This document shows positions 17,506 to 27,654 of a stretch of 64,000 nt of DNA, piece by piece. The position numbers were made by a program, and so were the translations under genes. Source of the stretch: Nostoc sp. HK-01 (lineage in GTDB: Bacteria; Cyanobacteriota; Cyanobacteriia; Cyanobacteriales; Nostocaceae); NCBI GenBank assembly GCA_003990705.1, contig AP018318.1, forward strand, positions 248,001 through 312,000, read 5' to 3'. Each line of letters begins with the position of its first letter. The first letter of the stretch is position 1. The notes under the pieces are model-generated. The model had not been told where the DNA came from. It did no database searches and saw only the letters and a list, made by a program, of their open reading frames with translations.

Positions 17506-19800
17506 TTACTGCAAAATGAACTGGGGAAATTTGATTGTAAACTTTGTACCATGATGACGTTCTAAAGTCATGCTGCCTTCAAGCTGTTCTGTAACTAAGT
17601 CATAAACTAAAGATAAACCTAAAGAACTACTATTATTCCAATCTAAATCATTTGGTATCCCAACACCATTGTCTTGAATAGACATTTCGATATGATCATT
17701 AATATTCTGTAATGTAATAGTTATACTTCCCTTTTCCTCATTGGGAAAAGCATGTTTTAGACAGTTAGAAATTAATTCGTTAATAATCAAACCACAAGCG
17801 ATCGCTTGATCAACATTCAGGCTAACTGCGGCAATATTAGTTTTTAAGTCAATTCTTTCTAGCCCGATTTGGTAAGAAATTAAAATACTAGTTGCTAAAG
17901 TCTGGATATAGTCAATTACATCTAATTCCCCAATATTCGGTGATGTATATAAATTTTTGTGAATTAATGAGATAGAATCAATCCGATTTTGACTATCTTG
18001 AAAAACTCTAATTACTTCTGGGTCTTTGAGAGTTTGAGATTGGAGTTGTAATAAACTTGAGACAATTTGCAAGTTATTCTTGACGCGATGATGTACTTCT
18101 TTCAAAAGAATTTCTTTTTCAGCTAAGGCGCTTCTCAATTGCTTTTCGGCTTTTTGTCGTTCGACTAATTCGGTTTGAGCTTGTTGAAAGATACTAGATT
18201 TTTGAATAGCGATCGCAATTGTCACTGAAAGTTGATCAAGCAAGTCTAATTGATTTTCTTCCCATTCTCGTGGACTAGAACATTGATGCGCCACCAGTAA
18301 ACCCCAAAGGCGAGAGCCAATGTTTTCGCCACCTAATTCTAATAAAATAGGTACAACTAAATTAGCTTTGACTTCAAATTGTTCTAATAGATGAATATGA
18401 CAATTTGTAAGTCCAGCTTGGTAGATATCGGCGATCGCGCGTTTTCGTCCTTGATGATAATCTACTCCTCTCCCTGTCTGAAAACAAGTATCTTCTATTT
18501 GTACACCTAAAGATACTTTCCAGCCAGATTCTACCGATTCTGCTACGACTTTACCACTCATATCAGGGGCAAATTGATAAACAATCACTCGCTCTACTTG
18601 CAGCAAATGTCTTACTTCTTGAACTGTAGCGTCAAGAATATCTTGCAAATTTAAAGATTGATGAATTCTCTGCACCACAGTTCGCATTAATTGTTCTCTT
18701 TCTAACTGAGTTTTTAATGCCCTCTCAGTTTGCTTGCGATATGTGATATCCTGCCCGATACCCATGATTTGATTATTAGGAAGTCTAATATTAGTCCAAG
18801 ATGTATCAACAATTCGACCATCTCTCACTTTAGTTTTAAAATCATCCCAAGTTTGGTCTGCTGACTGCACAAAATTCATTACATATTGACGGTCTTCAGC
18901 ATTAGGATATATTGATGTGAGCAAATCACAACTTGGCAAATCTTCCAGCTTCCACCCAATAATTTTCTCCCATTCTTGATTCACCCATTCTGATTGACCT
19001 GCTGGATTAATCAAGGCAATCATTAATGGAATGCGCTCGAAAATACTTTGCAGAAATTCATTTTGCTCTTTGAGGTGTGTTTCTGTATTCTTGTGTTCGG
19101 TGATATCAGACAATACAGATAAAATAGCTGACTCACCATTAAATATTAAATGCTGAAGTGAAGCAATAGCCCAAAATGTACTTCCGTCTGCTCTTTTGAG
19201 CATAATTTCATAATTATGTAATGAGCCTTGCTTCTCTAGTTCTGTTAATAGATTTTGAGACTCATTTATATCATGATAGATATCTGTAACTGGACAATTT
19301 ATTATATCCACTGACTCGCAACGAAATGCTTTGAAGAACTCTTGATTAGCATTTAAAATTAACCCATCAGATAATCTAGAAATCATTAAAGGGGCAGGAA
19401 TTATTTCTGAAACTGCTCGAAACATTGCTTCACTTGCTAGAAGATTGCCCTCTATTGCTTTACGCTCAGTGATGTCTTGGATATAAACTAAATGAGAGTT
19501 TTTATGCTCATATTCTATAGCATGGGTTACGGTTTCAACATCAATATATTTGCCATCTTGACAACAATGCCGACATTGATGATGAAAATTTAAATTATAC
19601 TGATAATTAGATAAGTTTTCTAATAAAGCAGGCAAATGTTCTACATGGTATAAGTCAGTAATTTGCATTTGCAGAAATTGTACTTTTGAATAACCATATT
19701 TACTAATTGCTGCTTCATTGACATTGAGAAATTGGAGACTTTCTCTATCGTATATCCAAATTGGAGAAGGATTATTAGTAAATAGGAATTCATTATTCAT
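17506..19800 (-). CDS. PAS-PAS-PAS-GAF(cyanobacteriochrome-like)-HisKA_2 histidine kinase
   Basis: A 764-residue soluble sensor kinase. Three PAS domains lie at about 5-115, 120-238 and 245-360. The GAF domain (about 385-535) has Cys439 in EDTCF and Cys467 in LTNCHIHLL, exactly 28 residues apart, plus SRLWGLLVAHQCSSPREW. This is the DXCF cyanobacteriochrome pattern. The kinase core is the HisKA_2/HWE-related type, with EVHHRVKNNLQ (phospho-His probably His571) and HATPase motifs NELISNCLKHAF and DNGVGIP. It is followed 8 bp later by the REC-PAS-kinase gene. A light-regulated phosphorelay is inferred, not shown. Confidence 0.93.
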   Translation of the reverse strand: MNNEFLFTNNPSPIWIYDRESLQFLNVNEAAISKYGYSKVQFLQMQITDLYHVEHLPALLENLSNYQYNLNFHHQCRHCCQDGKYIDVETVTHAIEYEHKNSHLVYIQDITERKAIEGNLLASEAMFRAVSEIIPAPLMISRLSDGLILNANQEFFKAFRCESVDIINCPVTDIYHDINESQNLLTELEKQGSLHNYEIMLKRADGSTFWAIASLQHLIFNGESAILSVLSDITEHKNTETHLKEQNEFLQSIFERIPLMIALINPAGQSEWVNQEWEKIIGWKLEDLPSCDLLTSIYPNAEDRQYVMNFVQSADQTWDDFKTKVRDGRIVDTSWTNIRLPNNQIMGIGQDITYRKQTERALKTQLEREQLMRTVVQRIHQSLNLQDILDATVQEVRHLLQVERVIVYQFAPDMSGKVVAESVESGWKVSLGVQIEDTCFQTGRGVDYHQGRKRAIADIYQAGLTNCHIHLLEQFEVKANLVVPILLELGGENIGSRLWGLLVAHQCSSPREWEENQLDLLDQLSVTIAIAIQKSSIFQQAQTELVERQKAEKQLRSALAEKEILLKEVHHRVKNNLQIVSSLLQLQSQTLKDPEVIRVFQDSQNRIDSISLIHKNLYTSPNIGELDVIDYIQTLATSILISYQIGLERIDLKTNIAAVSLNVDQAIACGLIINELISNCLKHAFPNEEKGSITITLQNINDHIEMSIQDNGVGIPNDLDWNNSSSLGLSLVYDLVTEQLEGSMTLERHHGTKFTIKFPQFILQ

Positions 19801-19957
19801 ATGTTTATTAATATTTTTTAGACTAAATTAGTTACATTCATAAATTGCTGTTTTAAACGTTTTATCTGAAAAATATTCTGTTTTCTATTCTTAATAAAAC
19901 TAAACAAGAGAACACAGAGATGACTAAAAATTCCTCTCTGTGTTGGTAGAGTTTGTT

Positions 19958-21493
19958 TTATCTTGGTCTTCCCAACGTAGTGATATAGATGACAGCCTCA
20001 TCAATAGGAATACCTAAAACTTCGTTTACTTGGTCGTCAAAGAAGCCACCAATACCGCTAACACCTAAATTAAGATTAACTGCGGCTAAATTTAAGCGTT
20101 GACCTAAATGCCCAGCATCCATGTGTAAATAACGATAAACGCGATCGCCGTACTGAGCAATGGCAGCTTTGAGATCTGCGGTATGAAAAACAACTGCGGC
20201 GGCATCTCTGCCTAAATCTTGGCCCAAACACAGAAAGTGTAACTCGCGCCGGAAGTTTTTAAACCGAATTTGGCGTAATTCTTGAGCTTTGGGTGCGTAA
20301 TAATAACAGCCAGATTCCAAACCTTTGACACCACTGACAGCAATAAATGTTTCAATTAAGTTGAGGTCAAAGTAATCGGGAGTCCGGTCAAGGTGTTGCT
20401 CAATGTAATTTTGGGGTTGGTAAGTGAAATCAAGTAAAGCTTTGAGTTCATCAAAGGTTAAATCATCACCACTATAAGCACGGGTAGAACGGCGTTTATG
20501 GATGGTTAATTCCAAGTTGAAGAGATTTTCGCCCCAGTCTATTGGTGTGGTAGCGGTGGGAATTTTCAGACAGAAGGGAAAATTATATTTATCTTCCAAA
20601 GACTTTTCTTGTTTGATGGCGGGTAAATTCAGTTTGCCTGTGACACCTGGCTGAATTTGGGTGTGACGATGGAAATATTTCAGCAATTCGCCGTCAGGGA
20701 CATGGGGATAGTTAGTTTCTGTAGCTGAAGGTAAAGCCGTACATCCTGTAGACAAATTTTGTTTGATATCTAATAAGTCTGCCAGAGCGAGGACAGCGAT
20801 CGCACCTTCTTGTTGTGGGTCAATATATAACAAGTCATTGACCGCATCATCGATAAAACCACCAATCAAGTGTGGGCGATAATCAGTAATAGCGCTCGCT
20901 AACTCAATATTCCCCAAAAGATGCCCTGTATCGAGAAAAATTCGCCGATAAGCCCGATCTTCATAGCGCCAAGCTGAACGATAAAAAACCCCAGTCACCA
21001 CAATTGCCAATTGGGTACCTTCTAAAGCGGGGTGCCAGAAACAAGCATCTTGTAAAGCTTGCCACACATCATTCTCCCAATACAACATCAGTGAATGAGT
21101 GCGACACTGATAGTTATAAAGTCCTGCTGGTAGGAACGGCGTACCGCGAGATACTATATACACCTCAGCCGGATATAACCCGCCAGCGCTGGGTGCGGAA
21201 CGCAAATACACCGCACTTCCCATAGAAGGCATTCTCGCCGTTAATCCGTAGCTGCGAAACAGTAACCGAGATAGCCTTTGCCACCATTGAGCATCTTCTT
21301 GTTGAGCAGCAAGGGGTTCTAATGATTCTTGCAGGTAAGGTTTAAGATCAAAAGCCGAGCCAATTTTATACTCTTTAAAAGGTACTGGCTGTTTAGCCCA
21401 GTCTAGCCTTTGGTTTTTTGAGGCTAGGGTATCAGGGTCATATTTAGTACGTTCGTGGTAGTGCTGTGCAATAGATTGGTGTATTTCTGGCAT
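19958..21493 (-). CDS. SagB/ThcOx-type dehydrogenase, duplicated nitroreductase fold
   Basis: An FMN-dependent oxidoreductase of the SagB/ThcOx group, 511 residues. It consists of two nitroreductase-like halves. The first (about 70-240) has YLRSAPSAGGLYPAEVY, and the second (about 325-511) opens HKRRSTRAYSGDDLTFDELKALL. Both halves end in a similar segment: NDLLYIDPQQEGAIAVLAL in the first and NEVLGIPIDEAVIYITTLG in the second. SagB relatives oxidise azolines in peptide natural products. No peptide precursor or cyclodehydratase gene is visible here, so this is probably a stand-alone enzyme of unknown substrate. Confidence 0.88.
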   Translation of the reverse strand: MPEIHQSIAQHYHERTKYDPDTLASKNQRLDWAKQPVPFKEYKIGSAFDLKPYLQESLEPLAAQQEDAQWWQRLSRLLFRSYGLTARMPSMGSAVYLRSAPSAGGLYPAEVYIVSRGTPFLPAGLYNYQCRTHSLMLYWENDVWQALQDACFWHPALEGTQLAIVVTGVFYRSAWRYEDRAYRRIFLDTGHLLGNIELASAITDYRPHLIGGFIDDAVNDLLYIDPQQEGAIAVLALADLLDIKQNLSTGCTALPSATETNYPHVPDGELLKYFHRHTQIQPGVTGKLNLPAIKQEKSLEDKYNFPFCLKIPTATTPIDWGENLFNLELTIHKRRSTRAYSGDDLTFDELKALLDFTYQPQNYIEQHLDRTPDYFDLNLIETFIAVSGVKGLESGCYYYAPKAQELRQIRFKNFRRELHFLCLGQDLGRDAAAVVFHTADLKAAIAQYGDRVYRYLHMDAGHLGQRLNLAAVNLNLGVSGIGGFFDDQVNEVLGIPIDEAVIYITTLGRPR

Positions 21494-21599
21494 AGTACTT
21501 TCAATACCCTAGGGCTTTCTTTTTTGATCTTGGCATTCATCTGGCTCATTATTTCGTGTTAATCGGTACAATCCTCTTAAAGAGTCAACAGTCAAGTTC

Positions 21600-22499
21600 T
21601 TAATTTCTAGTTTCTTGGGGTCTATGGATGCGCCGCCAACGAATAACGCCGTAAACACCCGCAGCCAAAATCAACAAATAAGGTGTGTAAACTATTAACC
21701 ATATACCCAACTTTAATAAACCAACGGTAAACCTGCCTAAAGATTGGGTAGACTTGTTCCAAGTTTCCTGAATTTGTGAACCTACCGCGCGTTGGGGACT
21801 GGCACTAGATACAGCTGCTTCGAGGTTAAGGGTAATGGTGGAATAGGCAACTTGATTTTGTAAGTTTTTGAGTTGAGCATCAATTTGCTCGATAGATTGC
21901 CGGACTTGACTAAGTTCTTGAGCCACACTTAACACATCTCGTACGGAGCCAGCCCGATCCATAATTTTTTGTAAATTAGCTTCGGTTTTACGCAGATTAG
22001 TTAATCTAGCTTGGAAATCTACCAAGCGATCGCCTACATCTTCTGCTGTAATACTACGACTTTCTATTGTACCTAATTTAGCTAGTTCTTCTAATGTTGG
22101 TTCCAATAAGTTTTGGGGAACTCGCAGTTGGATAGATGCGGTATGACGTGAATTTTCTTGAGTGGGTTGGCGTTCGTTTAACCCAATTAAATCACCTTGT
22201 TGTTTGGCAATAATTTGTGCAACGGCATCAATACTCTGCTCAACAGAGTTCACAACTATTTTCATCGCTGCTTTTTTGATTAATTGGGGACGCGCACGGG
22301 GTACTGGTGCAGCTTCTACTTTTTGGGCAACATTACCTGTAATATCAGCAGCTGGTGCAGCTTGGTTTTGCTCTGCCAGTGGCGGCAATGATTTAGTAGA
22401 TAAATTATTTTGTGCAGCACAACTAGTGAAAACAACTCCTCCTAGCAAAGCACTCATACATAAGGCAGATTTGCGGGGTAATGGCAGAGAAAAATTCAT
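21600..22499 (-). CDS. DUF4349-type membrane-anchored lipoprotein
   Basis: A 299-residue envelope protein. The N-terminus has a basic start, a hydrophobic stretch and FTSCAAQ, a lipobox-like site with Cys27. A Pro/Ala-rich linker (30-75) precedes the conserved region (about 75-240). That region contains a coiled-coil hairpin (LTNLRKTEANLQKIMDRAGSV, then VRQSIEQIDAQLKNLQNQVA) and ends AYSTITLNLE, as in DUF4349 proteins. A C-terminal transmembrane helix (about 262-288) is followed by RWRR. Function unknown. Confidence 0.85.
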   Translation of the reverse strand: MNFSLPLPRKSALCMSALLGGVVFTSCAAQNNLSTKSLPPLAEQNQAAPAADITGNVAQKVEAAPVPRARPQLIKKAAMKIVVNSVEQSIDAVAQIIAKQQGDLIGLNERQPTQENSRHTASIQLRVPQNLLEPTLEELAKLGTIESRSITAEDVGDRLVDFQARLTNLRKTEANLQKIMDRAGSVRDVLSVAQELSQVRQSIEQIDAQLKNLQNQVAYSTITLNLEAAVSSASPQRAVGSQIQETWNKSTQSLGRFTVGLLKLGIWLIVYTPYLLILAAGVYGVIRWRRIHRPQETRN

Positions 22500-22685
22500 A
22501 ATCTCACCGGGGATGGATGGAATTAATCTCAGTATTGCCGAGGAAAGTTTTTAAGTTAGATATTGTTGCGATTTATGTAACAACTATTTTGTCAAATTTG
22601 TGTATGTGAGATAAATCACAGGAACTACCAGATTACTGAAATAGACTCAAATTTGCGGTGTAAAAACATACCCATCTTAAAAAAT

Positions 22686-23126
22686 ATGAATTTAATAGAG
22701 CTACTTTTAGTTTTGGCGACAGTAGTTGGAGTCGGGGATAGCAATATAATTCGCGTCAAAAGCGATACAGGACAAATTCAGACAGTCAACCTGGCTTGTG
22801 TTAATTTACCGAATGCAAGACAAAAATCTGATAGTTCAGCCGCAACGCAGAAACTCAAACAACTATTACCAACGGGTAATGCGGTAGTGATTAGAAGAGT
22901 TACAGAAGATGAAAGCGATCGCATTACTGGCGAAATATTTGTCGATAATCAGTCAGTCAATCTCCGCTTAGTTGCCGAAGGTAATGCTGTTGTTGATCAA
23001 GATTCTATCGACAACTGCCAAGAAACTAAAACTCAATATTTAATCGCTCAAGCCAATGCTAAAAATAAACGACTAGGAATATGGCAGCAAATTAATCCAG
23101 GCACAAATAAACAAGTCCCAAGATAA
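22686..23126 (+). CDS. SNase-like protein with degenerate active site
   Basis: A 146-residue OB-fold protein of the staphylococcal nuclease (thermonuclease) family, with a hydrophobic N-terminus (MNLIELLLVLATVVGV) that may be a signal. Start chosen at the ATG at 22686; a start at 22653 adds 11 unconserved residues. The family segment normally reading V-R-L-x-G-(I/V)-D-x-P-E here reads VNLACVNLPN. The catalytic Arg, calcium Asp and catalytic Glu all align with Asn. The later strand ITGEIFVDNQSVNLRLVAEG keeps the fold. Nuclease activity is therefore doubtful; it may bind nucleic acid or protein. Confidence 0.75.
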   Translation: MNLIELLLVLATVVGVGDSNIIRVKSDTGQIQTVNLACVNLPNARQKSDSSAATQKLKQLLPTGNAVVIRRVTEDESDRITGEIFVDNQSVNLRLVAEGNAVVDQDSIDNCQETKTQYLIAQANAKNKRLGIWQQINPGTNKQVPR

Positions 23127-23219
23127 TCATCGATAACAGAGAAATTTTGATGTTTCTTAGCTTATCTTTAGTTACACAATTTAAGGTAAGATCAAAAACC
23201 TGCCTATAAATAATTGTGA

Positions 23220-24239
<1,020 letters not shown>

Positions 24240-24266
24240 TTCAGTTTCACATTGGCAATTTTTCAT

Positions 24267-24298
24267 GGTAGAGACGCAATCAACAGCGTCTCTCTACC
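24267..24298 (+). terminator. Hairpin after ilvC (dispersed GTAGAGACGC palindrome)
   Basis: GGTAGAGACGC (24267-24277) pairs with GCGTCTCTCTACC (24286-24298) with a 2-nt bulge and an 8-nt loop, 28 bp after the ilvC stop. No T-run follows. I recall palindromes of this GTAGAGACGC type as common dispersed repeats in cyanobacteria, so it may act as a terminator or be just a repeat. Confidence 0.5.
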
Positions 24299-24383
24299 TA
24301 CAGCAGATTGCAAGTCAAACAAAAGCATAAACTCAAAGCTTTTCAGCCTTGTTCACTGCTGTAAATCCAAGATTCTGACAAAT

Positions 24384-24593
24384 TCAATCATCTAACAAAC
24401 TCATCAAGGCTTGCATTTCTGGGTCTTGTGCCTCAGATAGCTGACGGCGCAAATTTAATATTTGATTGTTTAATGCTTCAGATGTATAAAGCATCTGTGA
24501 TTCCTGGGCGATTTTTAATTGACTTTCCTTAATTCTGATTTTTCTAAGCAGGTCATCAACAGCATAGATTGAATCATAATCTTGAGAAATCAT
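24384..24593 (-). CDS. Small coiled-coil protein, hypothetical
   Basis: A 69-residue, predominantly helical, acidic protein. Heptad-like leucines (LLRKIRIKESQLKIAQ, then ILNLRRQL) suggest a short coiled coil. Composition and codon use resemble real genes and no other gene occupies the region. AAGG sits very close to the ATG. No family recognised. Confidence 0.5.
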   Translation of the reverse strand: MISQDYDSIYAVDDLLRKIRIKESQLKIAQESQMLYTSEALNNQILNLRRQLSEAQDPEMQALMSLLDD

Positions 24594-25251
24594 AGCCTTA
24601 AATTTATGGAAAATTTTCAGTAGTCAAGCTAAACTTTGCATTGCCTGAAATTATACATGTTTTGGCAGCAGGCTGATCATGAGGTTGATTAAATTTAATG
24701 AACTTTGCATCTTCTCTATAGCGATCGCCTCAACACTGATAAAATCAGAATTACAGAATATCTCGCATTCCACGTATAGGTTTTTACATAAACTTTACAC
24801 AAACTTCCCTCGTAGAGATATAGCAACGAAAAACTAGGGTGTTGTTTGTCTGGCTGCGATTTACCCTCATCAGCAATATGATTTGTGTGATTTACTTAAG
24901 TAAATTCCTACAAGTATTTGTAAAAAATACATGAATTTACTAGAACACTGTTGCTTTTTTTCAAAGCCATTATTTATATTAACTATAGACTGTTAATCAT
25001 TACTTTATTATTCATCAAAGTTTCATCTTTTAAAGCTCGAAGTCCACGTAGCTCTATAAATTTTATTCCTCAAATCACCTCAATTCCTGTATCTAACTTC
25101 AGCTTGAAATAGGGATATGGTCAATATTGCAGAGGGGCAATATTTTGCATCTCTAAAATAATTGCTATTTTGCAAGTATTGTTGAAATTAGCAAAGTTTC
25201 AACTAAATTCTTGTTGCCAAAATTACAAAGTCCAACAAAAAAGAGAAGAAT
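24594..25251. other. AT-rich divergent intergenic region
   Basis: About 660 bp with no gene I can support. One HIP1 octamer lies at 24720-24727. Imperfect repeats of GCAATATTTTGCA type occur around 25130-25180. It separates divergently oriented genes, so promoters for both are expected. Confidence 0.45.
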
Positions 25252-25995
25252 ATGCAAGACATTCTAGAATATATTAGACAACAAGAAAAAAAATTCTCCC
25301 AATTACCTTTTTTTCAATTCCTAACAAATAGCAACATTGACCCTCATCAGCGATTAGTTTGGTTCCCTTGTTTGGCACACTTTGCCATGAGTTTTAAAGA
25401 TTTGAATAATGACATACTTCAAGATAGCATGAGTGATCATCCGCTACAAAAATTGATTAATCAACACGCAATTGAAGATGGTAGTCACTGGAAATGGTAT
25501 CTCAAAGATTTAGAATCACTAGAGATTGATCAGGTAATGCGATTCAGTGACTTTCTCAAGTTTGTTTGGAGTGAGAAAACAATTAAAACTCGCCGTCTTT
25601 CTAATAATTTAGTAGCAATGTGTCGTTATGAAACTGACATAGCACTAAAAATAGTAATTATTGCAACAATTGAAGCTACAGGAAGTACTGCACAGCGGGC
25701 AATGGCACAGGTCGGTGAAGAATTAAGAGCCAAAACCAATAAAAAGTATTTCTATGTTAGTCCACACCATTTGAATGTTGAAAATGCACATCTGCAATTT
25801 GCATTAGAAAATAACAATAGTGAAAGTTACCTGGTCAATATTGAATTGAATGCAGAGCAGAAAGCTAAAGCATTAGTGTTAATTGACTATGTTTTTGATA
25901 GCTTTACCGAATGTATGGATGGGTTAATGCAATTTGCCAGTCAACATAAATTTAAAGAATTGGTCGCTAGACCTAAATATGCTCTACATAGATAG
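25252..25995 (+). CDS. Heme-oxygenase-like (HDO) fold protein, putative diiron
   Basis: A 247-residue all-helical protein. The spacing of possible metal ligands, H72-x2-E75-D76-x2-H79 in HAIEDGSHW, then Glu141 (IEATGST) and H173-x3-E177-x2-H180 in HLNVENAH, resembles the heme-oxygenase-like diiron oxidase (UndA/TenA-related) layout. No substrate can be proposed. It stands alone between a long AT-rich region and a converging hydrolase gene. A purine-rich AGAGAAGA precedes the ATG. It could also be a TenA-like or non-metal member of the fold. Confidence 0.65.
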   Translation: MQDILEYIRQQEKKFSQLPFFQFLTNSNIDPHQRLVWFPCLAHFAMSFKDLNNDILQDSMSDHPLQKLINQHAIEDGSHWKWYLKDLESLEIDQVMRFSDFLKFVWSEKTIKTRRLSNNLVAMCRYETDIALKIVIIATIEATGSTAQRAMAQVGEELRAKTNKKYFYVSPHHLNVENAHLQFALENNNSESYLVNIELNAEQKAKALVLIDYVFDSFTECMDGLMQFASQHKFKELVARPKYALHR

Positions 25996-26010
25996 AATTT
26001 GCTGTTTAGA

Positions 26011-27654
26011 CTATTTTGATTTTTTGTCTGTGCCATTTTTTAAGGCTTGAGCTAATTGCTCTGTACTCAAGGAACTTAACAGAGTCATATTAAGTGGAGC
26101 GTGATTAATATATTGAGTATATGCTGGCTGCAAATAGGCGCGATATTCATCATTGTTTAAGAGATTAGTTTCCATAAAAGCTACACTTAGGGCTTTCAAG
26201 TAAGAATAAACTGGAGCAGGATCTGGCCCTAATAAGCCAGATGGTACAGGCAAAACATTATTTTCTGGAGTTGACTCTTGTAAAGCGGAAAAATGGGTAG
26301 CATTCTCAATTAACACTAAATATTTGTTAGGTTCAGCCAGCCAAGTAAAAGGGCGAATTTGTTCTGGAATTGCGGGGGCGAAAATATCTTGGCTACCTGT
26401 GACTAACATCGCGGGAACTTTGATTTGACTGATACCAGTTTCACCCAAGACAGAACTGTTAATGGGATTAATGGCCATAACAGCCTTAATCCGCGGATCT
26501 TGTAGTGCATAATCTGTTGGTGGCAACTCAGCTGCTTGGCATTGCAACAATAGAGATAAATTCAATGATCTATTGGGATAACAATCCCGACGTAGCTGGG
26601 CAAAGTTCAGTTTTGCTCCTGCTAAAGTTAAAACTGTGTAGCCACCAAATGAATGTCCAATCAGTCCAACTTGCTGAAAGTTGAGTTTCCCTTTGAGGCT
26701 AGAATTGAATGTTTCTAAACGTTGGAGTTCATCAAGTACAAACTTGACATCTAATGGTCTGTCAATAAATTCTCTAGGTTGTGGTGGCCCTGCTAAACCG
26801 GCAAAGTATTGCTGAAAGCGTTCGGCATTACTACCAGGATGTTCCAATACAGCGACGGCAAAGCCATAGGAAACCAAATGTTGCGCTAAATAAGCTAAGG
26901 CATAGCGGTCTGAAGCTAAACCATGAGAAATCACAATTAAGGGAAAAGGTGTTGGGGATTTGGTTTGTGGTACATAAACATCTACTGGCAGACGACGATC
27001 GCGTTTAGCGTCATTTAACTCAAAGTAAAGTTTTTGAAACTGCAATTTTCCTGGCTGGCGTAAATCTGGCTTTTGGGAAAAATCTATGTTTGCGTCGCTA
27101 GTTTGGGCGATCGCTTGTTTTTGCAAAAATGCCACAGCGGCATCTCTGTCTTTAAGTAATTCCGATAAATTATTGACTATCTTAATTCCTTCTTCAAAGT
27201 TTAATTTAATAGTTGGCGAAGGAAATTTACGTATAATGTTGACAACAGTCAAACCCTCTTTAGAGTCGGCCGCCGCTAAAATAAACGCAGCCCGCAGGGC
27301 ATAAAAACCATTTTGACGAGATTCGGTGAGGATTAATTCTCCTAAACGTTTGACTACTTGTTCTCCTATAGGTGAATAAGTAAACTGTGATACTAAAGTG
27401 GGTGTAGCACTAAATCGTTGTTGTAGTAATTCTCGTAGTTGTGCCAGTTGTTGAGGTGTAGCACGCTGGGCATAGGTGTCCAACTCTCCAGTAATTTTAC
27501 CTTCTTTGGCAAAGGCTTCTAACGCATCAGTAGATAAAGAAAATTCTCCAAAAGGAGGATAAAATAAGCTAATGCGCTCGGCTCCCCAGCTAGGAGTAGC
27601 TGATAAAACTGTGGATAACAGCCCTAAACTTAGGTATTTCAGCAATTTTTTCAT
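26011..27654 (-). CDS. Secreted alpha/beta hydrolase with N-terminal DUF1400 domain
   Basis: A 547-residue exported hydrolase. A signal peptide (about 1-24, ending PSWGAE) precedes a DUF1400 domain (about 25-150, ISLFYPPFGEFSLSTDALEAFAKEG), a cyanobacterial module. The hydrolase domain has VISHGLASDR (oxyanion region), the nucleophile Ser in GHSFGGYTVL, Asp in VTGSQDIFAP and His in ENATHFSALQ. Related enzymes are annotated as PAF-acetylhydrolase or dienelactone-hydrolase-like lipases/esterases. Periplasmic or extracellular esterase action is likely; substrate unknown. Confidence 0.9.
   Translation of the reverse strand: MKKLLKYLSLGLLSTVLSATPSWGAERISLFYPPFGEFSLSTDALEAFAKEGKITGELDTYAQRATPQQLAQLRELLQQRFSATPTLVSQFTYSPIGEQVVKRLGELILTESRQNGFYALRAAFILAAADSKEGLTVVNIIRKFPSPTIKLNFEEGIKIVNNLSELLKDRDAAVAFLQKQAIAQTSDANIDFSQKPDLRQPGKLQFQKLYFELNDAKRDRRLPVDVYVPQTKSPTPFPLIVISHGLASDRYALAYLAQHLVSYGFAVAVLEHPGSNAERFQQYFAGLAGPPQPREFIDRPLDVKFVLDELQRLETFNSSLKGKLNFQQVGLIGHSFGGYTVLTLAGAKLNFAQLRRDCYPNRSLNLSLLLQCQAAELPPTDYALQDPRIKAVMAINPINSSVLGETGISQIKVPAMLVTGSQDIFAPAIPEQIRPFTWLAEPNKYLVLIENATHFSALQESTPENNVLPVPSGLLGPDPAPVYSYLKALSVAFMETNLLNNDEYRAYLQPAYTQYINHAPLNMTLLSSLSTEQLAQALKNGTDKKSK

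Noticed and set aside
13594-19800. Phytochrome proper
   Set aside because: There is no PHY domain; the GAF domains stand without the PAS-GAF-PHY core, fitting cyanobacteriochromes better.
22162-22554. 130-codon + frame antisense to the DUF4349 gene
   Set aside because: The minus-strand gene has a lipobox, coiled coil and membrane anchor; the plus frame has no recognisable content.
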